Of a stretch of 64,000 bases of DNA, positions 55,398-64,000 are shown one piece after another. The stretch is taken from the NCBI GenBank assembly GCA_025055285.1, contig JANWXM010000011.1, positions 51,131 through 115,130 of the forward strand, given 5' to 3'. The notes under the pieces are model-generated. The model did not search any database. It was not told the origin of the DNA and saw nothing but the letters and a program-made list of their open reading frames with translations. How positions within the stretch are numbered: the stretch's first letter is position 1; the number at the start of each line of letters is the position of its first letter. The stretch comes from Saprospiraceae bacterium. GTDB lineage: Bacteria > Bacteroidota > Bacteroidia > Chitinophagales > Saprospiraceae. The position numbers and the translations under genes were made by a program.

Positions 55398-58160
55398 TTA
55401 CCCTCTCCCGCTCTCCACGATCATCTGCTGCAGTTCGGCATTAAATGCGTCCGCTTTTTGCAGGGCTTCTAAGGTTAAGTGCATGCGATAGCGCCAGTAA
55501 TGATTAGGGTTAGCCGGTATATTAATGCGCTCATCGTGCGGATTTTGGCGGCGTAGTGCTCCATCAATGCTCAAGAGGTCTTGCAATTGAAAGATGGCCC
55601 ACATAGCAGGCGAGTGCAAGTGCTGATTGAGAATGACGCGGCACACCCACGGTTCGCAAAAGAAGGGAGCTGTACCAGCATAACCCAGTACCTCATTGAA
55701 AAAGCGTTGAGTAAGCTCACGGTTCTCTTCCCACCAACCGCGTAAAGTGCTCATATCATGCGTAGAAGGCGTAACCACTGACAAATAGGGCGCGTCTTTG
55801 AGGTTGAAAAAAACTTGACCAGGAGTCTTTGGCATGCGCTGAACTTCTAGACTGAGAATGCCTAATTCGCGCATTACTTCGGGCACACAATGAGGTACCA
55901 TACCTAAGTCTTCGCCACACACCAACATGCGCGTAGCGCGTTTAAGTGCAGGCAGTTTTTCCATAGCCTCGCGTTGCCAGAGGGCGTCTTGGCGCCGATA
56001 GAAATAATCCACGTATAGTTCCTTCAAAGGGCCTTTAACTGCCTGCGGTAAGACTTGGAAAGAGAGGGTTTTTTCCATTTCGATGCGGAAGGCGTATGCC
56101 TTTTCCTGAGCACCGGGTGGTGTTACGTCGAGTAGAATGACGTTGGCGTGTAGGGCCAACAAACCCTCCCGGATAATGGGAGGCAAGGCTTTAGGGTCAG
56201 GTTTTTTGCGTCCAGCGGGCTTTTTCTTACTTTCAGTTGAAGAGGCCGTTGCTAACGCCCAAAATTCCTCTATTTTCCGCTGAGTGTCGAAAGCAGGTTT
56301 GAAGGCATATTGCCCTCCTCCCGACCAGTGGCCAGCATCTGGGGTGCGCTCTAAGAAAAAATCTCGCACCGCGTCAGCGTATTCACCGAAAAAAGACTGA
56401 AGTACCGTATCGGTAATGTACGGTTTGCATAGCCTTTCGTAATTAAAGCCTATACCTGCTCGATGGAACTCCTCTTCTACTAGAGGAACTGCTGGCACGA
56501 AATGTCCTAGGATGCCCTGCGTAGCATGCCAGGGGATACTCCAAATGCGGAAGAAGCCCAAGATATGGTCGATGCGAAAAGCATCAAAGTAACGACTCAT
56601 TTGTTCGAAGCGCTGCCGCCACCAAGCATAGCGGTTCTCTTTCATGCGCGCCCAGTGATAGGTAGGAAAGCCCCAGTTTTGTCCGTGAAGCGCAAAGTCA
56701 TCGGGTGGCGCTCCGGCCTGCATGTCCATGTTGTATAGCTCGGGTGCTACCCATGCGTCGCAACTGTAGCGGTAGATGCCAATCGGGATGTCGCCCTTGA
56801 GGATTATGCCGCGCGCATGCGCATAATCCGCGGCACTGCGTAGTTGGCGATGAAGATGCCATTGGACAAAGTAATGAATAGCAATAGCGTCGTAGTGTTT
56901 TGAGGTGGGGGCGGTTAGTTTTTCAATAGCAGAGGGGCGATAAGTAGCGTACTCTTGCCACTTACTAAAGTCGCAAGTGCCGTATTTATCGCGCAAAAAA
57001 CAAAATGCTGCGTATGGAACCAACCATTCGCGATTTTCTGAAAAGTAGTGCTTGAAGGCAGGGTTTTGAAGGAAGGCCTCTTTTTGGGCCTCGAACAGCT
57101 GTCGAATGATCGTCCACTTGGTCTGTAAGACTGCCTCGTAGTTTAGGCTTTCCATGCCGTTCAGAGCCTTCCGCTGTTCAGCATAGGGCTCCAACAGGGC
57201 AGCGTATGTTTCTCCGGCGACTTCCTCTAGGCTCAGATAGAGCGGATGGAGGGCAAAAGCAGAAATGGCTGAATAAGGATATGAGTCTGTCCACGTGCCG
57301 GTAGCGGAGGTGTCGTTAACGGGTAGCAGTTGAATAAGGCGCAGGCCAACCTGAGCGGCCCAATCGATAAGGAGCATGAGGTCGGCAAAATCCCCCACGC
57401 CAAAGCTGCGCTCACTGCGCAGACTGAAGACTGGAATCGCTACGCCAGCCCCGCGCCATTGGGCAGGAGGCAGTCGCATGAAGCCATCGTGAAGTATTGT
57501 GTAGCGAGCCGTAGGATGGGGCTGATAAAGAACGCGATTACTTCCCTTTTCGAAGCCGCTAAAAGTTCGAGTTCGCGTATTCCAAAGACCGTACTTGTAG
57601 CCTAAAGGGAAGGCCTCGTCCGACAGGTCAAGCGATATTGACCAGCCCTGGTCGTCTGGTTGAAGAAGAATAGGAGCGGCAGTATCCCAGTTTCGCAGGG
57701 CGCGTCCGTGTCCTAAAAGGCATACTACTTCATCGGGCGGCAGCAAGGGCACTTTTACGCGAAAGCAATGTGTCCAGCCTGTGTTCTTTCGCGCCCGCCC
57801 TGACGGAAGCGATCGGGGTACCAGTACGCGAAATGCCTGCGTATCAAAAACATTCTCCACTGCTCCCATTGGCTCCCAGCAGTCGTATACTTCCACCAAT
57901 TCCTCGACATCTCCTGCAATTAATTCCCGGTCGCACTCCTCTACACGACGATGACCATATCCATTGCGCCACTCATAATGGTAGCGCAAAACTTCGCCCG
58001 GTTGTACGTCGAAGGTCACAAGGTTGTGCCACAATCGGTCATTGAGGTAATTCAGTAGATGCTCTTCTTCGCGGATATTCGCCCCGCTTTGTATTTGAAC
58101 GATAACATACAAATTTTCACCGAATTGTGTGGTGTAATACAAGTAAAAATGAACACTCAT
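55398..58160 (-). CDS. malQ: 4-alpha-glucanotransferase with tandem N-terminal starch-binding domains
   Basis: 920 residues. The first 260 hold two CBM20-type starch-binding modules (HFYLYYTTQFGENLYVIV and RVKVPLLPPDEVVCLLG, with GYKYGLWN). The rest is a GH77 catalytic barrel: nucleophile Asp531 in FDAFRIDHILGFFRIW, acid/base Glu750 in VCGEDLGMVPHC, Asp802 in STHDMSTLRGWWEE, and SYPYSAISAFALHPLYLS. It carries the long insertion typical of the plant DPE2-like branch. Disproportionates maltodextrins from glycogen or starch. Start codon ATG at 58160. Confidence 0.93.
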   Translation of the reverse strand: MSVHFYLYYTTQFGENLYVIVQIQSGANIREEEHLLNYLNDRLWHNLVTFDVQPGEVLRYHYEWRNGYGHRRVEECDRELIAGDVEELVEVYDCWEPMGAVENVFDTQAFRVLVPRSLPSGRARKNTGWTHCFRVKVPLLPPDEVVCLLGHGRALRNWDTAAPILLQPDDQGWSISLDLSDEAFPLGYKYGLWNTRTRTFSGFEKGSNRVLYQPHPTARYTILHDGFMRLPPAQWRGAGVAIPVFSLRSERSFGVGDFADLMLLIDWAAQVGLRLIQLLPVNDTSATGTWTDSYPYSAISAFALHPLYLSLEEVAGETYAALLEPYAEQRKALNGMESLNYEAVLQTKWTIIRQLFEAQKEAFLQNPAFKHYFSENREWLVPYAAFCFLRDKYGTCDFSKWQEYATYRPSAIEKLTAPTSKHYDAIAIHYFVQWHLHRQLRSAADYAHARGIILKGDIPIGIYRYSCDAWVAPELYNMDMQAGAPPDDFALHGQNWGFPTYHWARMKENRYAWWRQRFEQMSRYFDAFRIDHILGFFRIWSIPWHATQGILGHFVPAVPLVEEEFHRAGIGFNYERLCKPYITDTVLQSFFGEYADAVRDFFLERTPDAGHWSGGGQYAFKPAFDTQRKIEEFWALATASSTESKKKPAGRKKPDPKALPPIIREGLLALHANVILLDVTPPGAQEKAYAFRIEMEKTLSFQVLPQAVKGPLKELYVDYFYRRQDALWQREAMEKLPALKRATRMLVCGEDLGMVPHCVPEVMRELGILSLEVQRMPKTPGQVFFNLKDAPYLSVVTPSTHDMSTLRGWWEENRELTQRFFNEVLGYAGTAPFFCEPWVCRVILNQHLHSPAMWAIFQLQDLLSIDGALRRQNPHDERINIPANPNHYWRYRMHLTLEALQKADAFNAELQQMIVESGRG

Positions 58161-58280
58161 ACGGAAAGGGTAACTGCCTAATGCCAGTCGGCGGCGAAAA
58201 TAGAGAAAAACCGCTGTTGGCTTTAGAACCTCCCCTTCCTAACCTTCAAACACAGTGTAAAACTTCATTCAACCGCGCGG

Positions 58281-58320
58281 AAAAAAGAACACCCGTCGTC
58301 GCCTAACGACGGGTGTTCTT
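58281..58320 (-). terminator. Strong terminator between the T9SS fragment and malQ
   Basis: A perfect 15-bp stem (58285-58299 with 58306-58320, loop 6 nt) flanked by six A on the left, which read as T after the stem on the minus strand. It isolates malQ from the T9SS fragment transcript. Confidence 0.9.
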
Positions 58321-58350
58321 CCTTTTCACCCTGCCTATTAAGCGGCTTTC

Positions 58351-58659
58351 TTAGTACATCACCAAATGACGGCGCGCAATGCCGTACTCGCTCTCTACTT
58401 GATAGGCATAGATGCCTGGCTCCTTCAGGTCAGAGCGACGAAGCAAGATGTGGTTCTCTCCCTTGTCGAACAGGTTGTTGTATGTATACACTTCTCGGCC
58501 CTCACTATCGAAAACCCGCAGCACAACGCGACCCTTTGCCGGAAGCTTAAACCACAAGAGCGTCATTTCGATAAAGGGATTCGGCCCGTTTTGCAGCAAT
58601 TCTATGCTCCCCGATGTGGTCGTCTGATTCGGATAGGCGGCGATATTGCGACTACTCAT
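58351..58659 (-). CDS. Stand-alone T9SS type A sorting domain without signal peptide
   Basis: About 102 residues from the ATG at 58659 (frame open to 58719). LLQNGPNPFIEMTLLWFKLP, FDSEGREVYTY, GIYAYQVESEYGIARRHLVMY: the full type A C-terminal sorting domain that T9SS removes and replaces with an anchor. No signal peptide or passenger precedes it, so it cannot be exported by itself. It may be the remnant of a larger protein or a gene whose first part was lost; it keeps its terminator. Confidence 0.7.
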   Translation of the reverse strand: MSSRNIAAYPNQTTTSGSIELLQNGPNPFIEMTLLWFKLPAKGRVVLRVFDSEGREVYTYNNLFDKGENHILLRRSDLKEPGIYAYQVESEYGIARRHLVMY

Positions 58660-58775
58660 GAGACAAATGAGTTGAATGTGATTAATGCGTTTGCCTATCC
58701 TAGCCAAAACTTGTGCCAACTATTGCATAAAATCGTTAAAGGATATCAAATTCAAGATTTTTCCTCAAGGAGGAG

Positions 58776-58807
58776 TTGGTATAAAAATGAAATCGTTTTT
58801 ATTTTTG
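58776..58807 (+). promoter_or_regulatory. Promoter of tRNA-Gly
   Basis: TTG at 58776-58778, 21 bp, then TATTTTTG at 58800-58807 (TAnnTTTG). The expected start is about 6 nt before the mature tRNA. Confidence 0.65.
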
Positions 58808-58818
58808 CCGCATCGAAT

Positions 58819-58891
<73 letters not shown>

Positions 58892-58946
58892 CAAGGTGTT
58901 GGTCGAGCATCGGGAGGAAACTCTCGATGCTCGATTTCACTAAGCT

Positions 58947-59744
58947 ATGGGTTTGCTCAATTCAGACGGTCTCTGGTGTGGCGCTGTGCTCCTATGTGCG
59001 GCAGGGTTAGTTGCCTGCAAAGATCCTTCTGCCTTGCCGGAACAGCCTCGTACACAGCCCGAAGCGCAACACGCGTATTTCCCGCTTCAGGTTGGGAAGT
59101 ACACAGAGTATCGAGTGGATAGTGTTGTTTTTGACCTTGGTGCGGGCGGCCAGATCTTGCGCGACACAGCAAGGCTTCAAGTTCGTGAGGAGGTGGTAGA
59201 CACCTTTCGCGACGAGACCGGAGTACTTTGGTATCGAATAGAGCGTTACGAGCGTGCCTCCGATACGACGCGGTGGACGCTGCGCCGAGTTTGGGCGGCA
59301 ACACGCACGCTTACGCAGGCCATTCGACAAGAAGAAAATCTTCGCTTTTTGCGCCTCGTATTTCCTTTGATGCCGCGTATGCGTTGGGACGGCAATCGCT
59401 GGATTGACCCCACGACCGAAGTAATAGTTGCCGGCGAACGCCTCAGGCCTTTTTCCAGATGGCAATATCGGGCAGACTCCATCGATGTAGGGAGCCAAGT
59501 GGGGCCCTTTCGCTTCGATTCAGTCGTTGTAGTCACTGAAGTAGATTACACCAATGCCATTGAGCGACGCTTCTCTAGGGCTTGGTACGCTCGCCACGTC
59601 GGGCTCATTCGGCGCGAGCAGTGGATCTTGGACTCTCAATACTGTAATCAGGTGCCTCCACCAGCCGATTGCCTGACTCGCCCTTGGGAACTCAAAGGCC
59701 AAAAAGGCTATATCCTCCGTCAGACCCTCGTGCGCTACAATTGA
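58947..59744 (+). CDS. Lipoprotein of unknown function
   Basis: 265 residues. N-terminal LCAAGLVAC lipobox followed by acidic/proline linker and FPLQVGKYTEYRVDSVVFD, a pattern seen in uncharacterised Bacteroidota lipoproteins. Beta-rich, no catalytic motif. The stop codon overlaps the next gene region (TGATG at 59742-59746), so it is coupled to rimM. Confidence 0.65.
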   Translation: MGLLNSDGLWCGAVLLCAAGLVACKDPSALPEQPRTQPEAQHAYFPLQVGKYTEYRVDSVVFDLGAGGQILRDTARLQVREEVVDTFRDETGVLWYRIERYERASDTTRWTLRRVWAATRTLTQAIRQEENLRFLRLVFPLMPRMRWDGNRWIDPTTEVIVAGERLRPFSRWQYRADSIDVGSQVGPFRFDSVVVVTEVDYTNAIERRFSRAWYARHVGLIRREQWILDSQYCNQVPPPADCLTRPWELKGQKGYILRQTLVRYN

Positions 59745-59749
59745 TGCCC

Positions 59750-60265
59750 ATGAACTACATCCAAATAGGCTTTACGCGTAAAACGCACGGCATTCGCGGC
59801 GAAGTAAAGGCTTTCATCGAAGAGCCTTTTGAAGACCTTTTCTTTGAGGTCGAGCGAATTTTTCTAGAAATAAAGGGTATTAAGCAGCCTTTTTTTATCA
59901 AGAATATTCGAGGCAGTGGCGAACTCATTGTCAGCTTCGAAGATATCAATACGCGAGAAGAAGCCTTGCGTCTACAATCGCGAGGTATCTTCTTACCTGA
60001 AAATGAAGTACCGGCGGAACTTTTGCAGGCGCTTCAGGTAGTCAATTTTTATGGCCAGTTAGTGGGCTATACGCTTATAGACCAAACGCTTGGCACAGTG
60101 GGGGTTGTGCAAGACATTATCCAAATGCCTCAGCAGGAAATGGCCGTTGTCCCGTATCAAGGGCGAGAAGTGCTTGTCCCTTTGGTCGAAGCCTTTATCT
60201 TATCTATTGATGAGAAGCGCAGGCATCTGCTCATGAATTTGCCGGAGGGCTTGCTGGAACTCTAA
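59750..60265 (+). CDS. rimM: 16S rRNA processing protein RimM
   Basis: 171 residues from ATG 59750; the ATG at 59744 overlapping the upstream TGA is an alternative. MNYIQIGFTRKTHGIRGEVKAFIEEPFED, the PRC-barrel-type C-terminal half (LVGYTLIDQTLGTVGVVQDI, AVVPYQGREVLVPLVEAFI, INLPEGLLEL). Helps 30S maturation with protein S19. Overlaps the convergent gene by 35 bp at the 3' end. Confidence 0.93.
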   Translation: MNYIQIGFTRKTHGIRGEVKAFIEEPFEDLFFEVERIFLEIKGIKQPFFIKNIRGSGELIVSFEDINTREEALRLQSRGIFLPENEVPAELLQALQVVNFYGQLVGYTLIDQTLGTVGVVQDIIQMPQQEMAVVPYQGREVLVPLVEAFILSIDEKRRHLLMNLPEGLLEL

Positions 60266-60965
60266 GAGGAAGCCAACAATACACTACGGCCGCTCCAAAC
60301 AACATAAATACTGTTGCCAAATAAGGCTCAGCCCAAGCAACTGAAAATTGTGTTAAAAACCACATGACCACCACTAGCCCTGATATTAGCCCTAAGAGGT
60401 GTTCCGCCATTCCTCCGCGCGACCACAGGAACGGCATCACGCCTGCAAAATAGATAGTTACTGCTGCCCACTTTATCTGCGCGAAAAAGTGCAAGCGGGC
60501 ATAATCGGTGCCGCTAGGTTCAGCCACCTGTGACTCAAGTGATAATAAAACATCTTGAGTGATACTGTTTTCCACCAAATCAGCCAGCCCTGCCACGAGC
60601 CCTGGGATAACCAAATAAAAATAAGAGCGCTGCCGTGAGAATCGAGCCACTTGGATGGCCAAAACGCTCATAAATAGGGCATATATTACGGCGAAGATGT
60701 TGTCTTGATAGGTAGCTTTCAATAGGACCTGAATTCGCTGCGCGCGCTCTGGCTTCGCACCTAGCACAATTTCCATGGTCTTGGCAGAGGGAGCCCATTG
60801 CATTGCCGCTATTGGCTGCCAAAACGGCGACGGTGTCTCGAACGGTACTCTCCGAAGTGCTTCGTCCATGGCTATCGCCACGAAGAGCGCACCCATGCCC
60901 ATCAGCCCAGCCCCCAAGAAAGGCCGGTGCAGAAGAAATTTCCTGAATACATCGCTCAATCGCAC
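60231..60965 (-). CDS. Integral membrane protein of unknown function
   Basis: 244 residues with about six hydrophobic helices (FLGAGLMGMGALFVAIAM, NIFAVIYALFMSVLAIQV, FYLVIPGLVAGLADLV, WAAVTIYFAGVMPFLW, LISGLVVVMWFLTQFSV, LATVFMLFGAAVVYCWL). No domain that I recognise. Its 3' end overlaps rimM by 35 bp on the opposite strand. Confidence 0.6.
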   Translation of the reverse strand: MRLSDVFRKFLLHRPFLGAGLMGMGALFVAIAMDEALRRVPFETPSPFWQPIAAMQWAPSAKTMEIVLGAKPERAQRIQVLLKATYQDNIFAVIYALFMSVLAIQVARFSRQRSYFYLVIPGLVAGLADLVENSITQDVLLSLESQVAEPSGTDYARLHFFAQIKWAAVTIYFAGVMPFLWSRGGMAEHLLGLISGLVVVMWFLTQFSVAWAEPYLATVFMLFGAAVVYCWLPLRVPASPPANS

Positions 60966-61046
60966 GCTCCAAAAATTTGAGGGCTCTCCAATCCTTCCAG
61001 GTCACTTGCGTAGAAATTCTCGAAGAGCAAATGGTTTAACGACTTT

Positions 61047-61355
61047 CTACCGCTTGTCCACCACCTGCGTCTTTAGTATGTTGCGCTGCCGGTCTAACAT
61101 CTGAACTAAATACATACCCTTGGGTAAATCACCTACGGGCAAAGTGGCACCTCTCGTATATTCAAATTCTCTGACTTTCTTACCTACTAGATTGAATACC
61201 AGTACAAAACCTACGCTCTCACTTGGGTCATTGATGGCTAGATATTCTACTACCGGGTTGGGATAAACAGACACATCTCCTCTTCCTATATTCTGAGATA
61301 CAGCCGAGGCAGTAAACCAAGTCACAAAAAGGAGCAGTGGTAAGACATGCTTCAT
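61047..61355 (-). CDS. Minimal T9SS cargo: signal peptide joined directly to a type A sorting domain
   Basis: 102 residues from the ATG at 61355. MKHVLPLLLFVTWFTASAVSQ is a signal peptide; DVSVYPNPVVEYLAINDP, VFNLVGKKVREFEYTRG and LPKGMYLVQMLDRQ form the complete sorting domain. Almost nothing lies between the two parts. Either a truncated gene or a small protein whose role is the domain itself. The frame extends upstream to 61409 with no supporting start. Confidence 0.75.
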   Translation of the reverse strand: MKHVLPLLLFVTWFTASAVSQNIGRGDVSVYPNPVVEYLAINDPSESVGFVLVFNLVGKKVREFEYTRGATLPVGDLPKGMYLVQMLDRQRNILKTQVVDKR

Positions 61356-62075
61356 GGGTAAGGGTGATTTTTGCTTTAAAGGTATGTGGAGAAAACCGTG
61401 CCGTTGCACGGAAGGTTCCTAGTTTTAGAAAAAATTAACGTTTATCCAACAGTAATCTGTCTATAAATGCTCAAACTAGCACATAGGTTACCTCGGTATG
61501 GGCATTTTTTTTAAAATTTTTGACAAGACCCCTAAATTTTTGCACAATAGAGGTGCAATAAAGGTTTTCTGGTCTCTTAGAAACAAGTGCGCAAAAGCAT
61601 ATACCTCTGCTACAAGGGTCAGTCGTCGCTTTTCATCGCTTAAAAGCGCGCTCCAGGACGCGAGCACGAGAATGGATTCCCGCTGAGCAAGTTGCAAGGC
61701 CAGAGGGAATGCCTCCGTTTCCCTTTTGTAACCTTTTGAAGAACTCAGACTAATTCTACGTCCAAATTCAAATGAAAGGTTCTTCCACGTCCAAGCTGTT
61801 CGGCAGAACCTCTACCAGACGTCCTATCCTTCCAAAAAACGCTTACTTCGGTGCTGAGTATTGCTCTTGATTATCAATATGATAAATGTGTCATGGATAA
61901 AGCGCTGCTCGTTTTATCTAATGAGTTAGGCACTTAGGAGAGAAGGCGCTTGTTGAGACGGAGCAAAGAGACTTTTATCGAACGACATTTGGCCTTTTCT
62001 GTATAGAGTCGACTGTTGATTTGCCTATCCTCGCCCAGGCATGATTGAAAACGTCGGTAGCAATCCTTATTGAGC
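61356..62075 (+). other. Gene-free stretch
   Basis: No convincing gene or RNA. Short open frames on both strands around 61490-61700 are antisense to each other and not recognisable; I see no promoter with a clear -33/-7 pair. Confidence 0.4.
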
Positions 62076-63161
62076 TCACGAAAGAAGTGCGATGAATTCG
62101 TCAAAGAGGTAGCGCGCATCGTGGGGACCTGGACTAGCCTCTGGATGATACTGCACGGAAAAGGCCGGATAATTTTTGAGGCGAAGGCCCTCTATGGTTT
62201 GGTCATTTAGGTTAATGTGCGTAGGCTCTACAATAGAGGGCGAGTCGTAAATTGCTTGCTCCAACACACCAAAGCCATGGTTTTGGCTGGTAATTTCGCC
62301 GCGTCCAGTGCGCAAGTTTTTGACGGGGTGGTTGATTCCTCGGTGGCCATGATGCAGTTTGTACGTGGGCAGCCCCACGGCAAGAGCCAAGAGTTGTTGG
62401 CCCAAACAGATGCCGAACAGCGGTTTGCCGTCGTCGAGCATTTGTCGAGTTAACGCCACTGCGTAATCCATTGCGGCGGGGTCGCCCGGGCCGTTAGATA
62501 GGAAATAGCCGTCAGGGTTCCATGCCTTCACCTCTTCGAAAGGAGTGCGGGCGGGAAAAACCTTTAGATAACACCCGCGTTCAGCCAGGCAGCGCAGGAT
62601 GCTGCGCTTGATGCCAAAATCCATCACAGCTACCCGATAGCGTGCTTCTGGGTCACCCCAGAAATAGGGCTCGGCTGTCGTCACTTGGCTGGATAATTCT
62701 AGTCCTGCCATAGGGGGTGTGGCCTCTAAGCGACGCCTTAGTTCAGCTAAGTCATCTATTTCCGAAGAAACTATTGCATTCATGGCTCCACGCGTGCGGA
62801 TATGCTGAACTAATGCGCGCGTGTCTAAATCTTGAATAACCACTAATCCTTCTGCCTCGGCGTAGTCTTGCAAACTTTGCTCAGCCCGCCGTCGGCTGTA
62901 GGTAACACTAAAATTTCGGCACACTAGACCAGCAATCTTGATTCCATCGCTTTCTACCTCGTCTTTGCGCGTGCCGTAGTTGCCAATGTGGACATTCGTC
63001 ATGGCGAGAATCTGACCGTAATAAGAAGGGTCAGTAAAAATTTCTTGGTATCCCGTCATGCCAGTGTTGAAGCAGATTTCACCCGTAACGGTGCCAATCT
63101 TTCCTGCCGCACGGCCTTTGAACAGGGTTCCGTCTTCTAACAAAAGTAGCGCTTGCGCCAT
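62076..63161 (-). CDS. carA: Carbamoyl-phosphate synthase small subunit
   Basis: 361 residues from the ATG at 63161. N-terminal half: [25 protein letters not shown]. Glutamine amidotransferase half: SNGPGDP, Cys252 in [46 protein letters not shown]. Supplies ammonia from glutamine to the large subunit for arginine and pyrimidine synthesis. carB is not in the window. A near-consensus -7 box (GACCTTTG on the minus strand, 63177-63184) lies just upstream, with TTG about 20 bp further. Confidence 0.97.
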   Translation of the reverse strand: MAQALLLLEDGTLFKGRAAGKIGTVTGEICFNTGMTGYQEIFTDPSYYGQILAMTNVHIGNYGTRKDEVESDGIKIAGLVCRNFSVTYSRRRAEQSLQDYAEAEGLVVIQDLDTRALVQHIRTRGAMNAIVSSEIDDLAELRRRLEATPPMAGLELSSQVTTAEPYFWGDPEARYRVAVMDFGIKRSILRCLAERGCYLKVFPARTPFEEVKAWNPDGYFLSNGPGDPAAMDYAVALTRQMLDDGKPLFGICLGQQLLALAVGLPTYKLHHGHRGINHPVKNLRTGRGEITSQNHGFGVLEQAIYDSPSIVEPTHINLNDQTIEGLRLKNYPAFSVQYHPEASPGPHDARYLFDEFIALLS

Positions 63162-63254
63162 TTGTTTTTTAGACGGCAAAGGTCTATAAAATTGATGATT
63201 CTGCCAAAAAATTTTCTGCCTTGCACAGCATCAATTGCAGCACCGACGCGACCT

Positions 63255-63410
63255 TTTGCCTTCGCTACCCACCTCCTCGAACAAGGCGCCGACCTACGGT
63301 ACATCCAGGAACTCCTCGGACACGCCAGCCCCGAAACCACCCAAATCTACACCCACATCACCCACAACGGATGGAAAAAAAATCCAAAGCCCATTCGACC
63401 GACGCTGCAC
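63255..63410 (+). pseudogene. C-terminal remnant of a tyrosine recombinase
   Basis: [40 protein letters not shown]: the final catalytic block of phage-integrase/XerCD-type recombinases with HxxR-region and the nucleophilic Tyr in TQIYTHI. The N-terminal domain and the first catalytic Arg are absent. After GWKK a run of eight A shifts the frame; one base fewer would give KIQSPFDR, the expected family ending. Starts directly in the carA promoter region. Confidence 0.75.
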
Positions 63411-63690
63411 CAAGAATATGCAAACCACTGAAAATCAAACAAATGTCACAATATCTCCACCATCTCTCGCGCGTTAGTATCAACCCGGCAAAAAAAAAAA
63501 TTTGAAAAAAAATCGCTGGAAAGCTTGACAACTAAAAAAAAAACGCTTAGCTTCGTGCCAACAAACCACTCGTAAAAGAAAACGTTCACTTCTTTCCAAT
63601 TGAATTATGTACTCATTTTACCTCCCACCGTTCAAATGGCCCTGAGTTTGCCCCCTTGCGTTCCGCGCCATGCGCAAGAGGGGCTAAGCA

Positions 63691-64000
63691 GTGCGCATAG
63701 TTGCTTATACGCAACCCACGACTAAGTAAAATGGCGCAAAGCATATCCTGTTTAGCCGTTTGTTGCGGTTAAGCAGAGTTGGGCGAAACTGTAAACGTCA
63801 AAAGAGACGTAACGGCGCACCGAGAGGAAAGTATTGCCGGCTTACGGCAAGCACAACGTGCAGACAAATTTTGCCCTCTGATAGGTGTTTCGTGCAGAAC
63901 TGGAGAGGAATACAGCGTAACCCGGCGGGGATTTCACCAGGAACCGACCGCCTTCGAATGTGGGTACTTGGTCCGGGATGCCGAAAACGGGAATGAGAGT
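63691..64000 (+). other. Possible 5' end of a group II intron; gene-free stretch
   Basis: The sequence starts GTGCGCATAG (63691), the GUGYG opening of group II introns, and is dense in hairpins: GTTGC-GCAAC (63700-63715), GTTGCTTATACGCAA pairing with TTGCGGTTAAGC (63764-63775), ACGTC-GACGT (63795-63810), TTGCCG-CGGCAA (63834-63850). No open frame of recognisable content occurs. If correct, the reverse transcriptase would lie beyond the window. Low confidence. From 63411 to 63690 I see only A-rich sequence (63490-63555). Confidence 0.3.

Noticed and set aside
63661-63790. Possible integron attC site (GTTGGGC at 63778)
   Set aside because: The partner RYYYAAC box is absent at the expected distance, although the flanking arms are partly complementary.
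63760-63996. 78-codon open frame near the right edge
   Set aside because: Basic, cysteine-rich translation with no recognisable domain; the stretch is explained better by hairpins.

Overview
The window reads as a chromosomal segment from a member of the phylum Bacteroidota. The sequence evidence is a type IX secretion (T9SS) PorP/SprF protein, a giant adhesin with a gliding-motility-type C-terminal domain, two T9SS type A sorting domains, and promoters of the Bacteroidota type (TTG, about 17-22 bp, then TAnnTTTG) ahead of many genes. LpxH, WaaA and beta-barrel proteins indicate a Gram-negative envelope. Genus cannot be decided from this window.

Layout. 1-10157: a cell-surface module on the minus strand, made of a 3074-residue protein with 22 tandem repeats of exactly 240 bp, a perfect terminator hairpin, then the PorP/SprF partner (cut by the window edge). 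10647-19773: envelope and transport genes (barrel protein, waaA, MATE exporter, lpxH) around an Fe-S operon, a PyrR-like phosphoribosyltransferase and a haem-binding protein. 19914-23521: the classic tig-clpP-clpX cluster with tRNA-Leu. 23661-27648: RelA/SpoT, an S24-type repressor behind an array of 11-bp repeats, and lspA. 28335-31274: an ECF sigma factor coupled to a TM plus barrel protein, and birA. 31402-37147: rsfS, ftsH, PBP1A and a nitroreductase. 37404-43087: a Crp/Fnr regulator, an SLC13 transporter, prfB with an intact +1 frameshift site, an FKBP lipoprotein and a DHH phosphoesterase. 43386-46900: ndk, hppD and a 2-oxoacid dehydrogenase E2. 47328-53189: a metallopeptidase/propeller/barrel protein, an Ig-like lipoprotein and a conserved secreted protein. 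53834-58160: cytochrome oxidase subunit III overlapping an EamA transporter, and malQ. 58351-63161: T9SS mini-proteins, tRNA-Gly, a lipoprotein, rimM and carA. 63255-64000: an integrase remnant and a gene-free, hairpin-rich stretch that may be the 5' end of a group II intron.

Most genes are housekeeping and ordinary. The parts that deserve attention are the giant repeat adhesin with its secretion partner, the operator-like array before the S24 repressor, a minus-strand segment at 38270-38445 that aligns in order with the 3' end of 23S rRNA but is badly decayed, a roughly 227-bp out-of-frame overlap of the EamA and coxIII genes, a frameshifted gene remnant next to lspA, and the mobile-element debris at the right edge. 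All functional calls rest on reading motifs; no database search was run.
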